Origin: Cunninghamia lanceolata
Lineage: Eukaryota; Streptophyta; Pinopsida; Cupressales; Cupressaceae
Assembly (NCBI GenBank): GCA_027924645.1
Contig: BSBN01001752.1
Location: forward strand, 15,801,001-15,865,000
DNA: 64,000 bases
Direction of reading: 5' to 3'
Below the pieces are notes generated by a model. That model made no database searches, was not told the DNA's origin, and worked only from the letters and a program-made list of their open reading frames with translations. Each line of letters starts with the position of its first letter. The first letter of the stretch is position 1. Below are positions 13,802-24,129 of this stretch, piece by piece. The position numbers were made by a program, and so were the translations under genes.

Positions 13802-13973
13802 TTACACATGACTAAAGAAATAGCTAGTTTTGACCTCTAAGGGCTAAGGGGGTCACTCTAGGTGGTTAATTGATCTCTAATGGTTGATATTGTTCTAGTC
13901 ACATACAGATGGTTTGTGGAATATGGTAGTTACCGTTAACATAAAATGTCAACTCCTGGTAGTTATGATGATT

Positions 13974-13994
13974 GTGTTGTGATGTTCACAACAC
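13974..13994. other. 21-bp inverted repeat at the edge of an inserted segment
   Basis: GTGTTGTGA and TCACAACAC are separated by three bases. The following GCCCC resembles the TTCACAACATGTCCCC word at 47754-47769 near the second array locus. It may mark the left end of an LTR-like insertion of about 2.2 kb. Confidence 0.4.
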
Positions 13995-14101
13995 GCCCCA
14001 TTATGCTCCTTAGCAAAATGGGGACCCCTGCTGTTGCTTTGCTTTTTGCTTCTGCTTGTGTTTGTTCTGTTTGGTGGTAAAGGGAAAAGAGAGTCAAATT
14101 T

Positions 14102-14249
14102 GCAAACCTTGTTAAAAATATGGAAAAATGTATTTTTAGTACCATTGCATAATATGGTTGGATTCCTTGCGAAAAATGAGCCAAGGTTGCTTTTTGAACC
14201 ATCTTAAAATTCATCATATTTTGCAAGTTATGATCATTTAGGTAAAATG
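14102..14249 (-). repeat. shared block, copy 1 (partner at 48905-49053)
   Basis: On the minus strand this runs from CATTTTACC through ATAACTTGCAAAATA and GAATTTTAAGATGGTTC to ACAAGGTTTGC. It aligns end to end with 48905-49053 on the plus strand, with substitutions. The two also share a short open frame (NFKMVQKAT ... QGI.PY.A.VL), but that may only reflect nucleotide similarity. Confidence 0.8.
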
Positions 14250-14477
14250 AACTATCAGGTTTTGCATAATATACAGTCAGTTGTTTGCCCTTTTGTTGGC
14301 ATTCGTTTTAAATTTTGAAATATTCATAGTTAGTGGTTCCAGGTCATGGGCAATTTTGTCTGGGTTCCACTCTGTATCTCACATTTAACTGTTTTGCAGA
14401 AATGCATCAAACACTTTGATCGCCATTATTCATTCATTGGCAGTGTTTTTACAACGTTGAACCTTTTTTCTTTTTTG

Positions 14478-14545
14478 GTTCAAAGGGTTCGGGGTTCAAT
14501 GGTTTAAATTCAATGGTTTAAATTCAGTGGTTCGGGTTCAAGGCT
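14478..14545. repeat. short GGTTCAA/GGTTTAAATTCA repeat
   Basis: Five or six copies of a 13-16 bp unit such as GGTTTAAATTCAATG and GGTTCGGGGTTCAATG form the left border of the GCCGAT word array. Confidence 0.65.
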
Positions 14546-14570
14546 TAGGCGGGAAAGATGGCGAAGAGGC

Positions 14571-15275
14571 CATCGGCCTAACATATGTGATCGGCGGAGT
14601 TCGAATATATGTCGCCGAAGTAAGGTCTCTCACCGATGGCCTTTTGCCATCGGTGTAACAAATGCGATCGGCAGTGTGTGAAATTGTCACCCCGAGGGGG
14701 TATCTCTCGCCGATGATATTATCATCGGCATAGCTTACAACGTCGGCCGAGTTTGAATTGATTGTGCCGAAGGGCGGTATCGGCAACACTTACGCCGATA
14801 AAGGCCATCGGCTAGGGTAATGACATCGGTAGAGGAAATCTTGGGCTCGCCGATGGGCAAGCCTCTCGCCGATGGAACAAAAAAAGGAGACATTGGTGAA
14901 ACTCTCGCCGATAAAAGGGTATCGGCCAAGGTAAGGCCATCGGCACAGGAAGATTGTGAGTCGCCGATGGCTGATCTCACGCCGATGGCAATCAACGAAA
15001 GGGGGCATCGGTAGGAGTCACGCCGATGCAAGAACATCGGTGAAATCAAAGTGGTCGGAGCAAGGAATTTGGAGTTCGCCGATGGCGAATCTCTCGCCGA
15101 TAAGGAAGAATACAAGCCGCTGGGGCTATATCGGCATAACTCTGGCCGATGGAACGAAACAAAGAGTGAACGAAGAAAAAGGGCCGTCGGCCAAACAGTG
15201 AGCATCGGCCGAGCAATTTTTTGACACGCCGATGGCGATTGTCACGCCGATGGGCGGGAATGTGCATAGCGATGG
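14571..15275. repeat. word array of GCCGAT/ATCGGC motifs in ~115-bp units
   Basis: About 30 exact or one-mismatch copies of CGCCGATGG or its complement occur in 705 bp, roughly one per 20-25 bp. Many form perfect hairpins: 14631-14655 has 10-bp arms and a 5-bp loop, and 14709-14729 has 10-bp arms and a 1-bp loop. From about 14835 a higher-order unit of ~115 bp is visible, beginning with two closely spaced direct words and continuing with mixed direct and inverted ones. The array is CpG- and GC-rich against AT-rich surroundings. Overlapping open frames on both strands here follow from the repetition and are not called as genes. Confidence 0.85.
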
Positions 15276-16180
15276 AAATTTTAAACTATATTTTTTGGCG
15301 CCCATAGCATTTTTGGTCAGCGATAGTTGACCTGATGGGTTTTGAACAGTCTGTGTACATTTTGAACGCAGTTTCTGCTAATTTTGGACTCGATTTCCAC
15401 ATTTTGCATGGTCACCCTGATTTAAACAGATATTTTTGATTTCTTGCTGTTCGTTTGATAAATATGGTACTTATTGCTTGTCTTGTCTTGCAGGCCTGCA
15501 GTTGAGGAAGTAGCTGGAACTTCAACACAGTGACATCATGGAGGAAGGAAATCCAATCTCAGGAGTAGGAAGATAAAGATGAAGTGCGAAGAAGTCAAGG
15601 CCAACCAAATGAAGAACAAGGTTGCAGCTAAGAGTATTACTACAACAGACAAACAAGAGTTATTGCTGAGCTGCCAGAACTTCTCAGAAGGGGCAATATT
15701 TTGCCCAGATTTGACGCTACTCAGAGATATTTTGGAAGATCTGGTTCATCTGTATTTATTGATGTAACCAGGGGTTTGAACCAGGGGTTCAGTTAGGTTT
15801 TTTTTGCTGTAGTGAGGACAACCAGAAAGTCTATATATTGTGCCTCTCTACACTGTAAATACTTTACAACAGGGGCTACACAGGGATTTTTAGGAAAACA
15901 CAGCAAGTTAGCTTAGTTTAGATTAGAAGTAGAAGAAGGAGGTCGCCTGTTTGTCTGCAGTAAGGTGCGCGTGGAATGTCTGGCTGCCTTACTGTATCTG
16001 TAAAGCTTGTAAGTTCTCTGTAGTATGATCAATGAAACTAAGAGTCATTCCTACATTGTAAATCATGTATGACTATTCGTTTCTAATACAATAGAATCTG
16101 GAGTTCTGCATCTATCTTCTGAGTGTTCTCCTGCTCTTCTTTGTGTTTTGAAATATTTTCTTTGAGAGCTTGCAATTTTA
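15276..16180 (+). promoter_or_regulatory. possible LTR promoter/leader region downstream of the word array
   Basis: On the plus strand there is a pyrimidine tract plus TTGCAG acceptor-like site (about 15480-15494), a TATA-like TCTATATATTG near 15830, then a leader-like stretch with a polyadenylation-like AATGAAAC near 16031. The order array, TATA, leader is what the U3 and R/U5 parts of an LTR would look like. A 62-codon frame at 15579 is unremarkable. No second copy is present for proof. Confidence 0.3.
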
Positions 16181-18268
16181 AATGTATGTTTGTGAAAATG
16201 CTCAGAACTTGCATTTAAGGTTTTTTTACTGTGGATTTGATCAAATTATTGTAGTATTTACATAGTGCATAACAGAAACAATTAGATCCTTCGGTAGATT
16301 AAATGAGGTATAGATTAGATCTTTCTAACTTTTCCCAACCCATCTGAAATATTTAGCTGAAAACGTAGAAATCTAAAGGAAATTGTCTCAAATTTGAAGA
16401 AGCATGCATAACAGAGTTAACACTAGACAGTTTTCATAAATGTATAAAGGAGAAGGCTGCAATAATTCAAGAAAACCATCTGAATTCGCAGCACAGTAAC
16501 ACTTGTATGCAAATGAACAAAATACTTGTTGAAATCTATGATTCTTTTGCATATTCTTAGTCCATTAAACCACCAAACAAACCTAAACTACGTAAGGCCC
16601 CTTGAACATTACAGCTTCACATTGACCAACTGAACTTGACCAACCGAACCATTGTAGACTTGGGATTAGTTGAATCTCAAATGATTCCTTCTTATCTTTC
16701 AAGTATAATTTCAGTTCATTATATGTGAATTTTAACTTATTGTTATGATTGCATCAAAACAATCACCAACAGTTTTCTGGCGCTAGAAGGAGGGCTAGAA
16801 GGCTGTATATTGTAATCATCAACAGATTGGTGGTTAACTACCTCTGGTCACAAGGCATAGATAGAGATCTGGCAATTATGTGTAACTATTAACAATTACT
16901 GCCTATCTTGGTCACATGCAAAAGTTTCGATGATAGTTAAGAAAACTGTCAATTCTATAGCTTGGTGATTAATGTTATCCCTTAGCATTAAATTCTAAGG
17001 CTTAAAGTAAACACTTCAACACTTGAAACCTCAATCAAGATCTGCTAACAAGTTTAAGTGTCACAGTTTTGTTTTGTGCATGTCACCGTTAAAGATTTAG
17101 CATAGTGGCTATGATGAAAACAATAGTTGATGGTTATAATTAGAACTACAATCAACTCTTGTGAGTGATTGTTAACACACATATCATTAACCATAATTAT
17201 CAACACTGAATGAAAGTAAATGCTTAACACACTACAATTGAAGGTTTGTATGTTAAGGTCAAAGTCATCGCTTATGGTCACAACAATGCTAACACTAACA
17301 AAAATAGCTAGCAGTCTTACCATCGCAGCTTCAAAAATTTACACATTGCCATTATGTTTAATGATATTAATGGTGATTTGAAATGATAACATTCAACAGA
17401 GAATGTTAATGGTAATGGTTAGGCGCTACTACTAATGGTAAGTCTTAATACCATAGTTCTAAAGTTCAGTTGTTGCCTTTGAGTTTGACATTGTTAATAA
17501 AGATAAACCTGCAAACCACAATGACCTTCTAATCGTGGAAAACACACCACATTCAAATCGAGTTGTTAATAATTCTAATGCTAATGATAAACATTTAAAA
17601 GAAACCGTTAACAAATAAACAAACAATTAGGGCTAAAGCTTAGTCCGATGGATACAGAAAAAAACCTGTCAATTTAAGAGATACTAGAACCAACAGCCCA
17701 CCCTTTAGTTTGAATAAATAATGATTTTGCAACCTCTAAACCCCTTTGCCTCATGATTCCAAACAATGACCGATGGAAACACAACAATGAGAATGGCATA
17801 AGGTGTTTTAGCCTAGTAGAAAAGAGGTCGGTTCAAACTTTTTAACCAATAGATAATGGAACAACCTATGGATAAAAGGAATGTTTAACCAGAGGATAAC
17901 GTCAATATCTTGTAGACAGAACACAAAATCAATGAATGTTTTGCACAGAGAACAAAAAATAGTCAACATAGACAAATAAATGATGCAAAATGTACGGGAT
18001 GGTTGTACGACTGTACAAGTGAAGGGCCTAAAAACAAACAAAAATGTAAAAAAAATCCTTCATCAAAACATTGAGTGTTATATGTTGATCTTCACCTATT
18101 GGTTGCTTCGGACACAACGACGATGTCAGTTTTGACCCCAAAGGAGTCTTGTGAAAGCGAACCACTAAGATTTCTCTAAAATGTATATGAAAACCTGCAA
18201 AGACATAACACAAACACTTGCAAACAAAGATTAACAAGGATAGTGGGTCCCACCATGCATGCTAGAAA
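16181..18268. other. 5' internal part of the 9.7-kb element, nothing recognised
   Basis: AT-rich, with loosely repeated TTAACA/TGTTAA words (16750-17620) and no reading frame above 90 codons that looks coding. The stretch next to the right LTR (18244-18254, GTGGGTCCCAC) is palindromic. It occupies the position of the primer-binding site, but I cannot match it to a tRNA. Confidence 0.45.
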
Positions 18269-18891
18269 TGTGTACACAAAATGCATATTACAAATAAAGA
18301 TTTTAAAAAAATTAAACCTTTAATCTACATTAAATGCAACCTCCGATAAAGAAAGAAATTGAATATGCAAACTAATAAGAAAAACAATGTTACCCAAATT
18401 TTGATTCTTGTTGCACCATGAGGGTGGTTTTTCTTGAAATGATTGATATGTGGATGCTCACAGTGACAACATGACATTTCTCAAAAATGATTAATTAAAA
18501 TGACTCATGAAAGGCTAATTTATAGACTTCCAGAAAGGTTGATCAATGGTGAGGATCTAATAAGAAATTGATCACTCAGATTAAGTTCATTGGGTAGTTG
18601 AAGGATGGACAAAAGAGATTAATTAAGATTTATTAATTTATTTTTGGATTTTTGGGAGATGGTTATGGAATGGGTGGATGAGAATAAAAGAGATTTTTAA
18701 TTTCTTTTATTCATTTTCAGGTAGTTATAAGAGGGATTTACATAATTAAATTAATTAAATATGTGAGAAGGGGATTTATGAATTAGGAAAATGATTTGGG
18801 ATTTAGGGAAAATTAGGGATAATTGGGATAATGATGGTATGATTAGGATAAATAAAGGAATCATAACCTGGTATGTTTTTAGGTGTCTACA
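18269..18891 (-). repeat. 5' LTR (right copy) of the 9.7-kb element
   Basis: Direct repeat of 9194-9820. In minus orientation it starts TGTAGACACCTAAAAACA, a start resembling many plant gypsy-type LTRs, and ends in TGTGTACACA. Confidence 0.85.
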
Positions 18892-19650
18892 TAATCTAAA
18901 CATCCAAGGTTGAAATTCCCTAGCACTTTGGTTTCCCACTTCTCTATTCAACAAAGTAATCAAATCATTAATTTTAGGTTGAAAATTGCTCCTATAAAGT
19001 GTCTTAGGTAACCTTAGGAAGATAATATTTGATTTGTCAGCCAATTTTTATTAATAACCTTTAAACACATGTTAAGATCTAAGTTATAAAATTACTTGCC
19101 TTCATCAATAGTTAGCATAATATATTATGCATGATGAGGAATCTAAAAAGTCTCCTCAATGCTCTTTAGAGTAATGTTTAAGAACACGTAATTGGCAAAA
19201 CCAATAATTTTTTGGTTGAAGATCATAATGCTTCACACAAGTAATGATTAAATCAAGAGATTAAAAATGTGTAGGAAATGCAATAGCTTGAATCATCCCA
19301 CTATCGGTGTAATGCCCCAAGATTATGCTCAAGATATTAATGGATAAATTGAATAAATAATTTTTTTATAATACAAAAGTGTCATTAACAAAGCCACACA
19401 ACACTCCTATGCACCTAAAAGTGTCATAAAAACACATAATGACACACCTAGCATGCACACCAATGCACGATGTAAGGTGACATAAACAAAAGACTTAAAA
19501 ACACCATGGTTGACAAGGAGGAGAGTCAAGATTTCCAAGATCACTATAGAACCCTTGAAACATCCCTACTAGACCACCCCTTAGCTATCTTAAAGCTATA
19601 GAAGACAAATAGGTCAAAACTGCCAAAGTTTGGACTTCAAAGAAGGCTTA
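18892..19650. other. spacer, nothing recognised
   Basis: Unique-looking sequence between the 9.7-kb element and a degenerate tandem repeat. A 97-codon minus frame (19044-18751) runs partly through the LTR and is not supported as a gene. Confidence 0.45.
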
Positions 19651-19659
19651 CAAAAGCTC

Positions 19660-20095
19660 AAACTTCTCCCCAACCTTGCAACTTGACTTAGCAATTCAGA
19701 CTTGCATTTTTGAGTTTCTTCCTTGAGTTGCAACTAAGTCTAATACTACCTCATACATCAGCTTCAAGTTTGCACTTGTAACTTGCAACACCCACTTAGG
19801 TTTTAATCTTTAGGAAATATTTGTAACTTTTACAATCCTGCAAGGTGCGAATACTCTCTAATCCCTAGCCTTAGAATGACTTCAGACCTCGAGACCAAAT
19901 TACAACATACACTTTAGAATTTAGGTTTGGAAAGAAACTCACAATTTGCAAAAGCCAATGAAAGTCTAGAACATGACATCTTTAGTGATTTGGGCTTAAG
20001 GGTTTCACTTGCAATTGCAAATTGCAAAGTGTCGGGTCAACTCCAAACCCTAACCCCTTAGACAACTCAAACTTCGAAGACCAAATGCAACCTAT
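19660..20095. repeat. degenerate ~90-100 bp tandem repeat, left part
   Basis: Diverged units contain GCAACTTG or GCAATTGCAA, then GCAAAGTGT, then CTCCAAACCCTAA or a variant, then GACCAAATGCAACCTA. The same kind of units resume at 34483, so the copia nest inserted into this repeat. Confidence 0.55.
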
Positions 20096-20392
20096 TGTTG
20101 GTGTAAATTAATATTTACAAATTAGCATAAGTTAATTAGGGAGTTAATTAGGAAAGTATTTTCCTTTATTAATTGCCAATCTTCTCACATAAGATAAGAC
20201 TACTTTATTTTCTTTTTTGCTTTGTCTATTTTTGACAAATGTGAATGTATAACTATGTAATTATTCCTTTGTGAATAATTCAATGCACATGCAAGTATTG
20301 ATTGCAATATTGCCTCTTATTTCTGGCTTTTTCTTTTTGAATAAAAATCCTCTTTGTAGAAGAAATACTACATATGATTTTGGGAATCTAAC
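20096..20392 (+). repeat. 5' LTR of the outer copia-type element
   Basis: Nearly identical along its length to 34199-34482, with small indels. It contains TTATTTTCTTTT and GTGAATAATTCAATG. Confidence 0.92.
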
Positions 20393-20393
20393 A

Positions 20394-20405
20394 TGGTATC
20401 ATAGC
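20394..20405 (+). other. primer-binding site of the outer element
   Basis: TGGTATCATAGC matches the initiator tRNA-Met site at 11 of 12 positions, one base after the LTR end. Confidence 0.8.
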
Positions 20406-20602
20406 TCTAGATCTGTTAGTTTCTTCTCAAATTTGAGAGGGTTTTAGCCATAAGGTTGTGATTAGTGCTTCTTGGTGTGAACCGGACCTTGCCATCTCAT
20501 CCAGAAGGCCTAAAAACTCCTATTTTGGTATAAAATTTGTCCATTTTGAACACCAGAGCTTTGGAGGTAAAATTTTCTTTTTTTGGTAGATCATATGACC
20601 AT

Positions 20603-20759
20603 GTGAATAGTATTTTCAAGAAGTGAATAGTGTTTTTAGGGTGTGAATAGTGTTTCAAGCTATGAATAGTGTTTCATGCCATGAACAATGTTTTCAAGCC
20701 ATGAACAATATTTTCAGGGCGTGAATAGTGTTTTTAGGCCGCGAAAAGTGTTTTTAGCC
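20603..20759 (+). repeat. ~20-bp tandem repeat in the outer element's leader
   Basis: Eight copies of units such as GTGAATAGTGTTTTTAGG and TGAACAATGTTTTCAAGCCA lie between the primer site and the gag start codon. Confidence 0.88.
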
Positions 20760-21026
20760 TTTTCTCCTAAGGCCAAATTTGTGAGGCTCATTCTTAGCCA
20801 TACGAAGTTAGATTATTGCAAACGAATATCAATGAGATCTACACAAATATCCATGCACTTTTTCCATATCGACCACGTGTATCTTTTATTTAGTTTGTAA
20901 ATTTTATGGCTTTTGTTTGATATTCTAGACATCTTGGCTCCTAGAAAAGTCTTGTTTGCTTCATGGGCTTCTTTTATTAGCACAAATTTATTTTTAATCT
21001 TTGATTTAATCATTTAAGGAGGTATC

Positions 21027-21560
21027 ATGGGTTTTGCTACTCATCCTTCTGTGGTTAATCTGACAAAGGATAATTATGAGTCTTGGTAAAAAGGCATCTT
21101 AACACATCTTAGGTCACTGAATCTTTTGCCTTATCTTTATAGGCTCATACCTGAACCAGATATGCCTCAAAATAAATCTATTTGGGGTAGAAATCTTGAT
21201 CATGTTGTAGGAATAATTTGTTCTAGTGTTGATGATGACATTGTGTGTGCTATTTCAAACCTTGAGTGCCCACACACACTTTGGATAAGCATTTAAGAGT
21301 TGTATGGAGATCTTCATATCTCACCATTTCCAGATGATCCTACTACAGATTGCCTCATTCCACTTAATGATCAAAATTTCATACCTTTTGATGGTGATAC
21401 TTTAGAGGAGAATGAGTATATTGCAAGTCTTGATTGTTCAGATGACACAGGGACTTCTCCTACTTCCTCTTCTCTCCTTGATGAGATCACATCTTCATCA
21501 ACTGTTGCTACTTTAGAACCTAGTGTTGAATCGTTCATGGCTTCTAGTGATTCTCTGTAG
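21027..21560 (+). pseudogene. gag: gag fragment of the outer copia-type element
   Basis: The start codon at 21027 follows a leader of about 630 bp. The N-terminus (NLTKDNYESW, then LTHLRSLNLLPYL) matches the domain that opens plant copia Gag proteins. Two in-frame stops (after ESW and after LWISI) lie in the first 90 codons. From 21300 the frame is open for 86 codons, serine/threonine-rich and acidic, ending at 21560. There is no zinc knuckle before the inner insertion. Confidence 0.8.
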
Positions 21561-21639
21561 CAGGTCAATCATGCAATCCTCCAGATCCACCACTACATTG
21601 GGATTCCTATCTATCAAACATTGCATCTTTGTTTATGGA

Positions 21640-23723
21640 TATAAGCTAAGGTAGCGAAATAAATTCCTACACTAATCTTGAGGGGAGGGATATGCAAAAC
21701 TTTTCAGATCTTTATAATAGTTATAGAAGTACACACAAATAACAATCATACCACAACACAAAAATGTTGGAAACAAGGTAGATAACTGAGAGGAGGGGTG
21801 AATCAGTTATCTTAAATATCTTAATTTTCTTTTCTTCTTTAATATTAATGCAACATCAAAACATAAGAGCATACATAGTCATGAGAGTAGAAATAAAATC
21901 AACACACATAACACAAGGATTTTTACGTGGAAAACCCTATTAAAGGAAAAACCATGGGGTGACTAACCCAAGACTGTATTCTTTGTTAAAAGAATAAGAA
22001 GTACAAAATGGCACTTGCCAATTAGGGCTCACTACCTGAGCACATTGCTCACAAGAGGCACACTGCCTACAAGAGACTCACTGTCTACAAGGTATATAGA
22101 AAGTAACTAGGTGTTTGAACTGATGAGAGGCATCCACATATGCTGAGGTTTAGTTCCGGTTAGGCTCAATATACTGATCTAATGCACTTCATTCTTCCTC
22201 TGCTCTAATGCTGTTGTTCTATCACATACCAGACTTGTATTGTTGCTTCCACACTTGTCTCTACCTTTTCTCACACACTTCCACACTCAACACTTCACTT
22301 CATACTGAAATCCATTTGGTATATATATCTGCATCAAGGATTTCAACATCTTCCCAGCCGGCAACCGGAATACTAAAGATATTTCCAAGACACTGATTTG
22401 TCGGCTGAATCCATGCTTATTATGTGATGCGTATCAAGAACATAGATATAGAAGTCATCATTCATGTTGGCCAACCATGTATGATCTCTTAAATAGCTTG
22501 ACCAACATCAATTTCTCATCCGGATTAAAGTCTGATGCTCTGCCAGTTAGTTCTTTCTCAGTCTACTCTGCCTGTCAGGAACCCAACACTTAGATGTTCA
22601 TATCTTTTCACTCTTTGATCACCAAAGGCTCAATCTCTGGAATGTAGTAGTCATGGTACTCCTCTTGACTTGTCCAAGTCCACAACTTTTTGAGTTACAC
22701 CATCTGAGAGATCCAGACCTGATTGTCAGACCTTGCTGCATGCTCTGTTCTTATTCACTGGACTAGAACTTCTTCAATCGGACTTCCGGTATAGGCATAC
22801 TAAGCTCTGCAGATGTGTGGGATAGACTTTGTTGCCATCAATGACAACAATAATGAAGCCACAAAGTGTCTCTTGCCAACAAATAATTACGTGGGGAAGC
22901 CCTTTCGGGAGAAAAACCCCACACTCCAAAGCTGCCCAATATATTATTTAGTCATCAAGAAGATCACAATATACTTGCAGAGCAAGATTTCATAGGAGTA
23001 TAACCAACCAGAGATTTGAAGGCAACTCAACATCTATAAGACTCTTACACACAACCTTCATCTCAAGCTCCTGATATATAGGAGATATAATACAGTAAAC
23101 TGTCAACGGTAATTACAAAACCATGAGCCAAAGCCACCCAAAAGTGGCACCCAAATTATCTCCAATTGTGATGTGCCAAATCACACACCAACATGTGTAA
23201 CTCTCCCCTTTACATCTCTTTTAAGTGTCCAACACATTTTCACATTTCCCAAAATAGGAGGCCCAACTTCCGGAGGTCATAGCTTTTGATCCAGTTGTTC
23301 GATTGACAAACAATTTGATGTGTTGGAAAGTTTGTGAAGAGATATATCAAGATATAACCCACTTCATCGATTATGACAAATTTAGGAGAATTCAGGGACC
23401 TCTAAGTGCCTCAAATATGAGTTTGAAATGTTTTTAGGAGTTTCAAAAATGGAAACTTTAATATATTGCAATCTAGGTATGATCTTGAGTTGAAACTCAC
23501 CCAAGATGTTTGCTTGGAAATTTCACACCTTTTTGGAAAATTTTGGCTCCATCTGTATGCAAATGTAGAGTTACTAAAAATAGTAATCTCTACCGTTTTT
23601 ATCCCCTTTTGGAAACTTTGAAAGTTCTAAACCATTCTTCAAGATAAAGGGTATTTGAAAGGACCAAAATCAGGAAGAATAAAAACCTGTTGTAGTTGCA
23701 ATGTTGAGACACCTTTCCTAACA
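21640..23723 (-). repeat. 3' LTR of the inner copia element, interrupted by insertion A
   Basis: 21640-21764 plus 22882-23723 align with 32562-33539. Plus-strand landmarks shared by both copies are GCTAAGGTAGC, CTAATCTTGAGGGG, ATTACGTGGGGAA and GACACCTTTCCTAACA. Confidence 0.92.
21765..22881. mobile_element. solo LTR A (1117 bp)
   Basis: Starts TGTTGGAAAC and ends GCCAACA. Flanks AAAAA (21760-21764) and AATAA (22882-22886) are a 4/5 target duplication; the uninterrupted LTR copy at 32.7 kb shows the empty site. No coding region or internal domain is present, so this is an LTR-LTR recombination product. It carries the hairpin motifs shared with B and C. Confidence 0.85.
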
Positions 23724-23777
23724 TTCTCCCACTTGTCAAACACCTTGCAAGAGCAAATGGAGTATCGACACCATGGT

Positions 23778-24129
23778 TTAATTGCTAGGGGCTAAGAGGC
23801 CCATAGACTTCGAACACCACTTGAACTTCTCTGTGCTCATAGGCCTAGTTAATGAATCTGCAACATTCATCAAAATATCTACCTTAACTAGTTTCACCCT
23901 GCCATCCTCAACCATATCTCTAACAAAATGATATTGTACATTAATGTGATTGGTCCTAGCATGAAATGCTAGGTTTGTAGCTAGGCAGATCGCAATCTGA
24001 CTCACAATAAACTGTTACTCTACCTTGTTTTATTCTGATATTTGAACATAGTCTCTTAAGCCAAATGGCTTCTTTACAAGAATGTATAGCTGCCATATAC
24101 TTAGCTTTAGTAGTAGACAAAGCAACCAC
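23778..24129 (-). pseudogene. pol: RNase H C-terminal part of the inner copia element
   Basis: Minus frames give VVALSTT, KYMAAIHSCKEAIWLKRLC, then after a frameshift NHINVQYHFVRDMVEDG and VNVADSLTRP-like sequence ending at a stop near 23778. These are the standard C-terminal RNase H motifs of copia Pol. The purine tract AAGTGGGAGAATG before the LTR follows on the same strand (23736-23724). Confidence 0.9.

Larger units (their letters stand above)
9194..18891 (-). mobile_element. ~9.7 kb LTR element without recognisable pol (LARD-like), minus orientation
   Basis: Two direct repeats of about 625 bp (9194-9820 and 18269-18891) bound the element. Both start TGTGTACAC and end GTGTGTACA or GTGTCTACA. 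The flanks are GAATC (9189-9193) and TAATC (18892-18896), a 4/5 match to a 5-bp target duplication. A purine tract next to the left LTR on the minus strand fixes the orientation, making 18269-18891 the 5' LTR. The internal region carries only unrecognised, broken reading frames and several tandem repeats, with no RT or integrase motif seen. This fits a large non-autonomous retrotransposon derivative. A further insertion at about 13.97-16.2 kb is likely. Confidence 0.72.

Noticed and set aside
13963..14226. 87-codon minus frame as a real gene because its peptide resembles one at 48.96 kb
   Set aside because: The similarity is at nucleotide level over the whole 148-bp block, and the frames diverge right after it. 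Kept as a repeat block.
14538..15267. Several overlapping open frames on both strands across the GCCGAT array, and a CRISPR-like look
   Set aside because: Frames arise from the repeated word and have no domain. CRISPR is excluded because repeats are short, inverted and irregularly spaced with no unique spacers, in a plant-type sequence.
18240..18268. tRNA primer-binding site for the 9.7-kb element
   Set aside because: GGTGGGACCCA-like text is in the right place, but I could not match it confidently to a tRNA 3' end.
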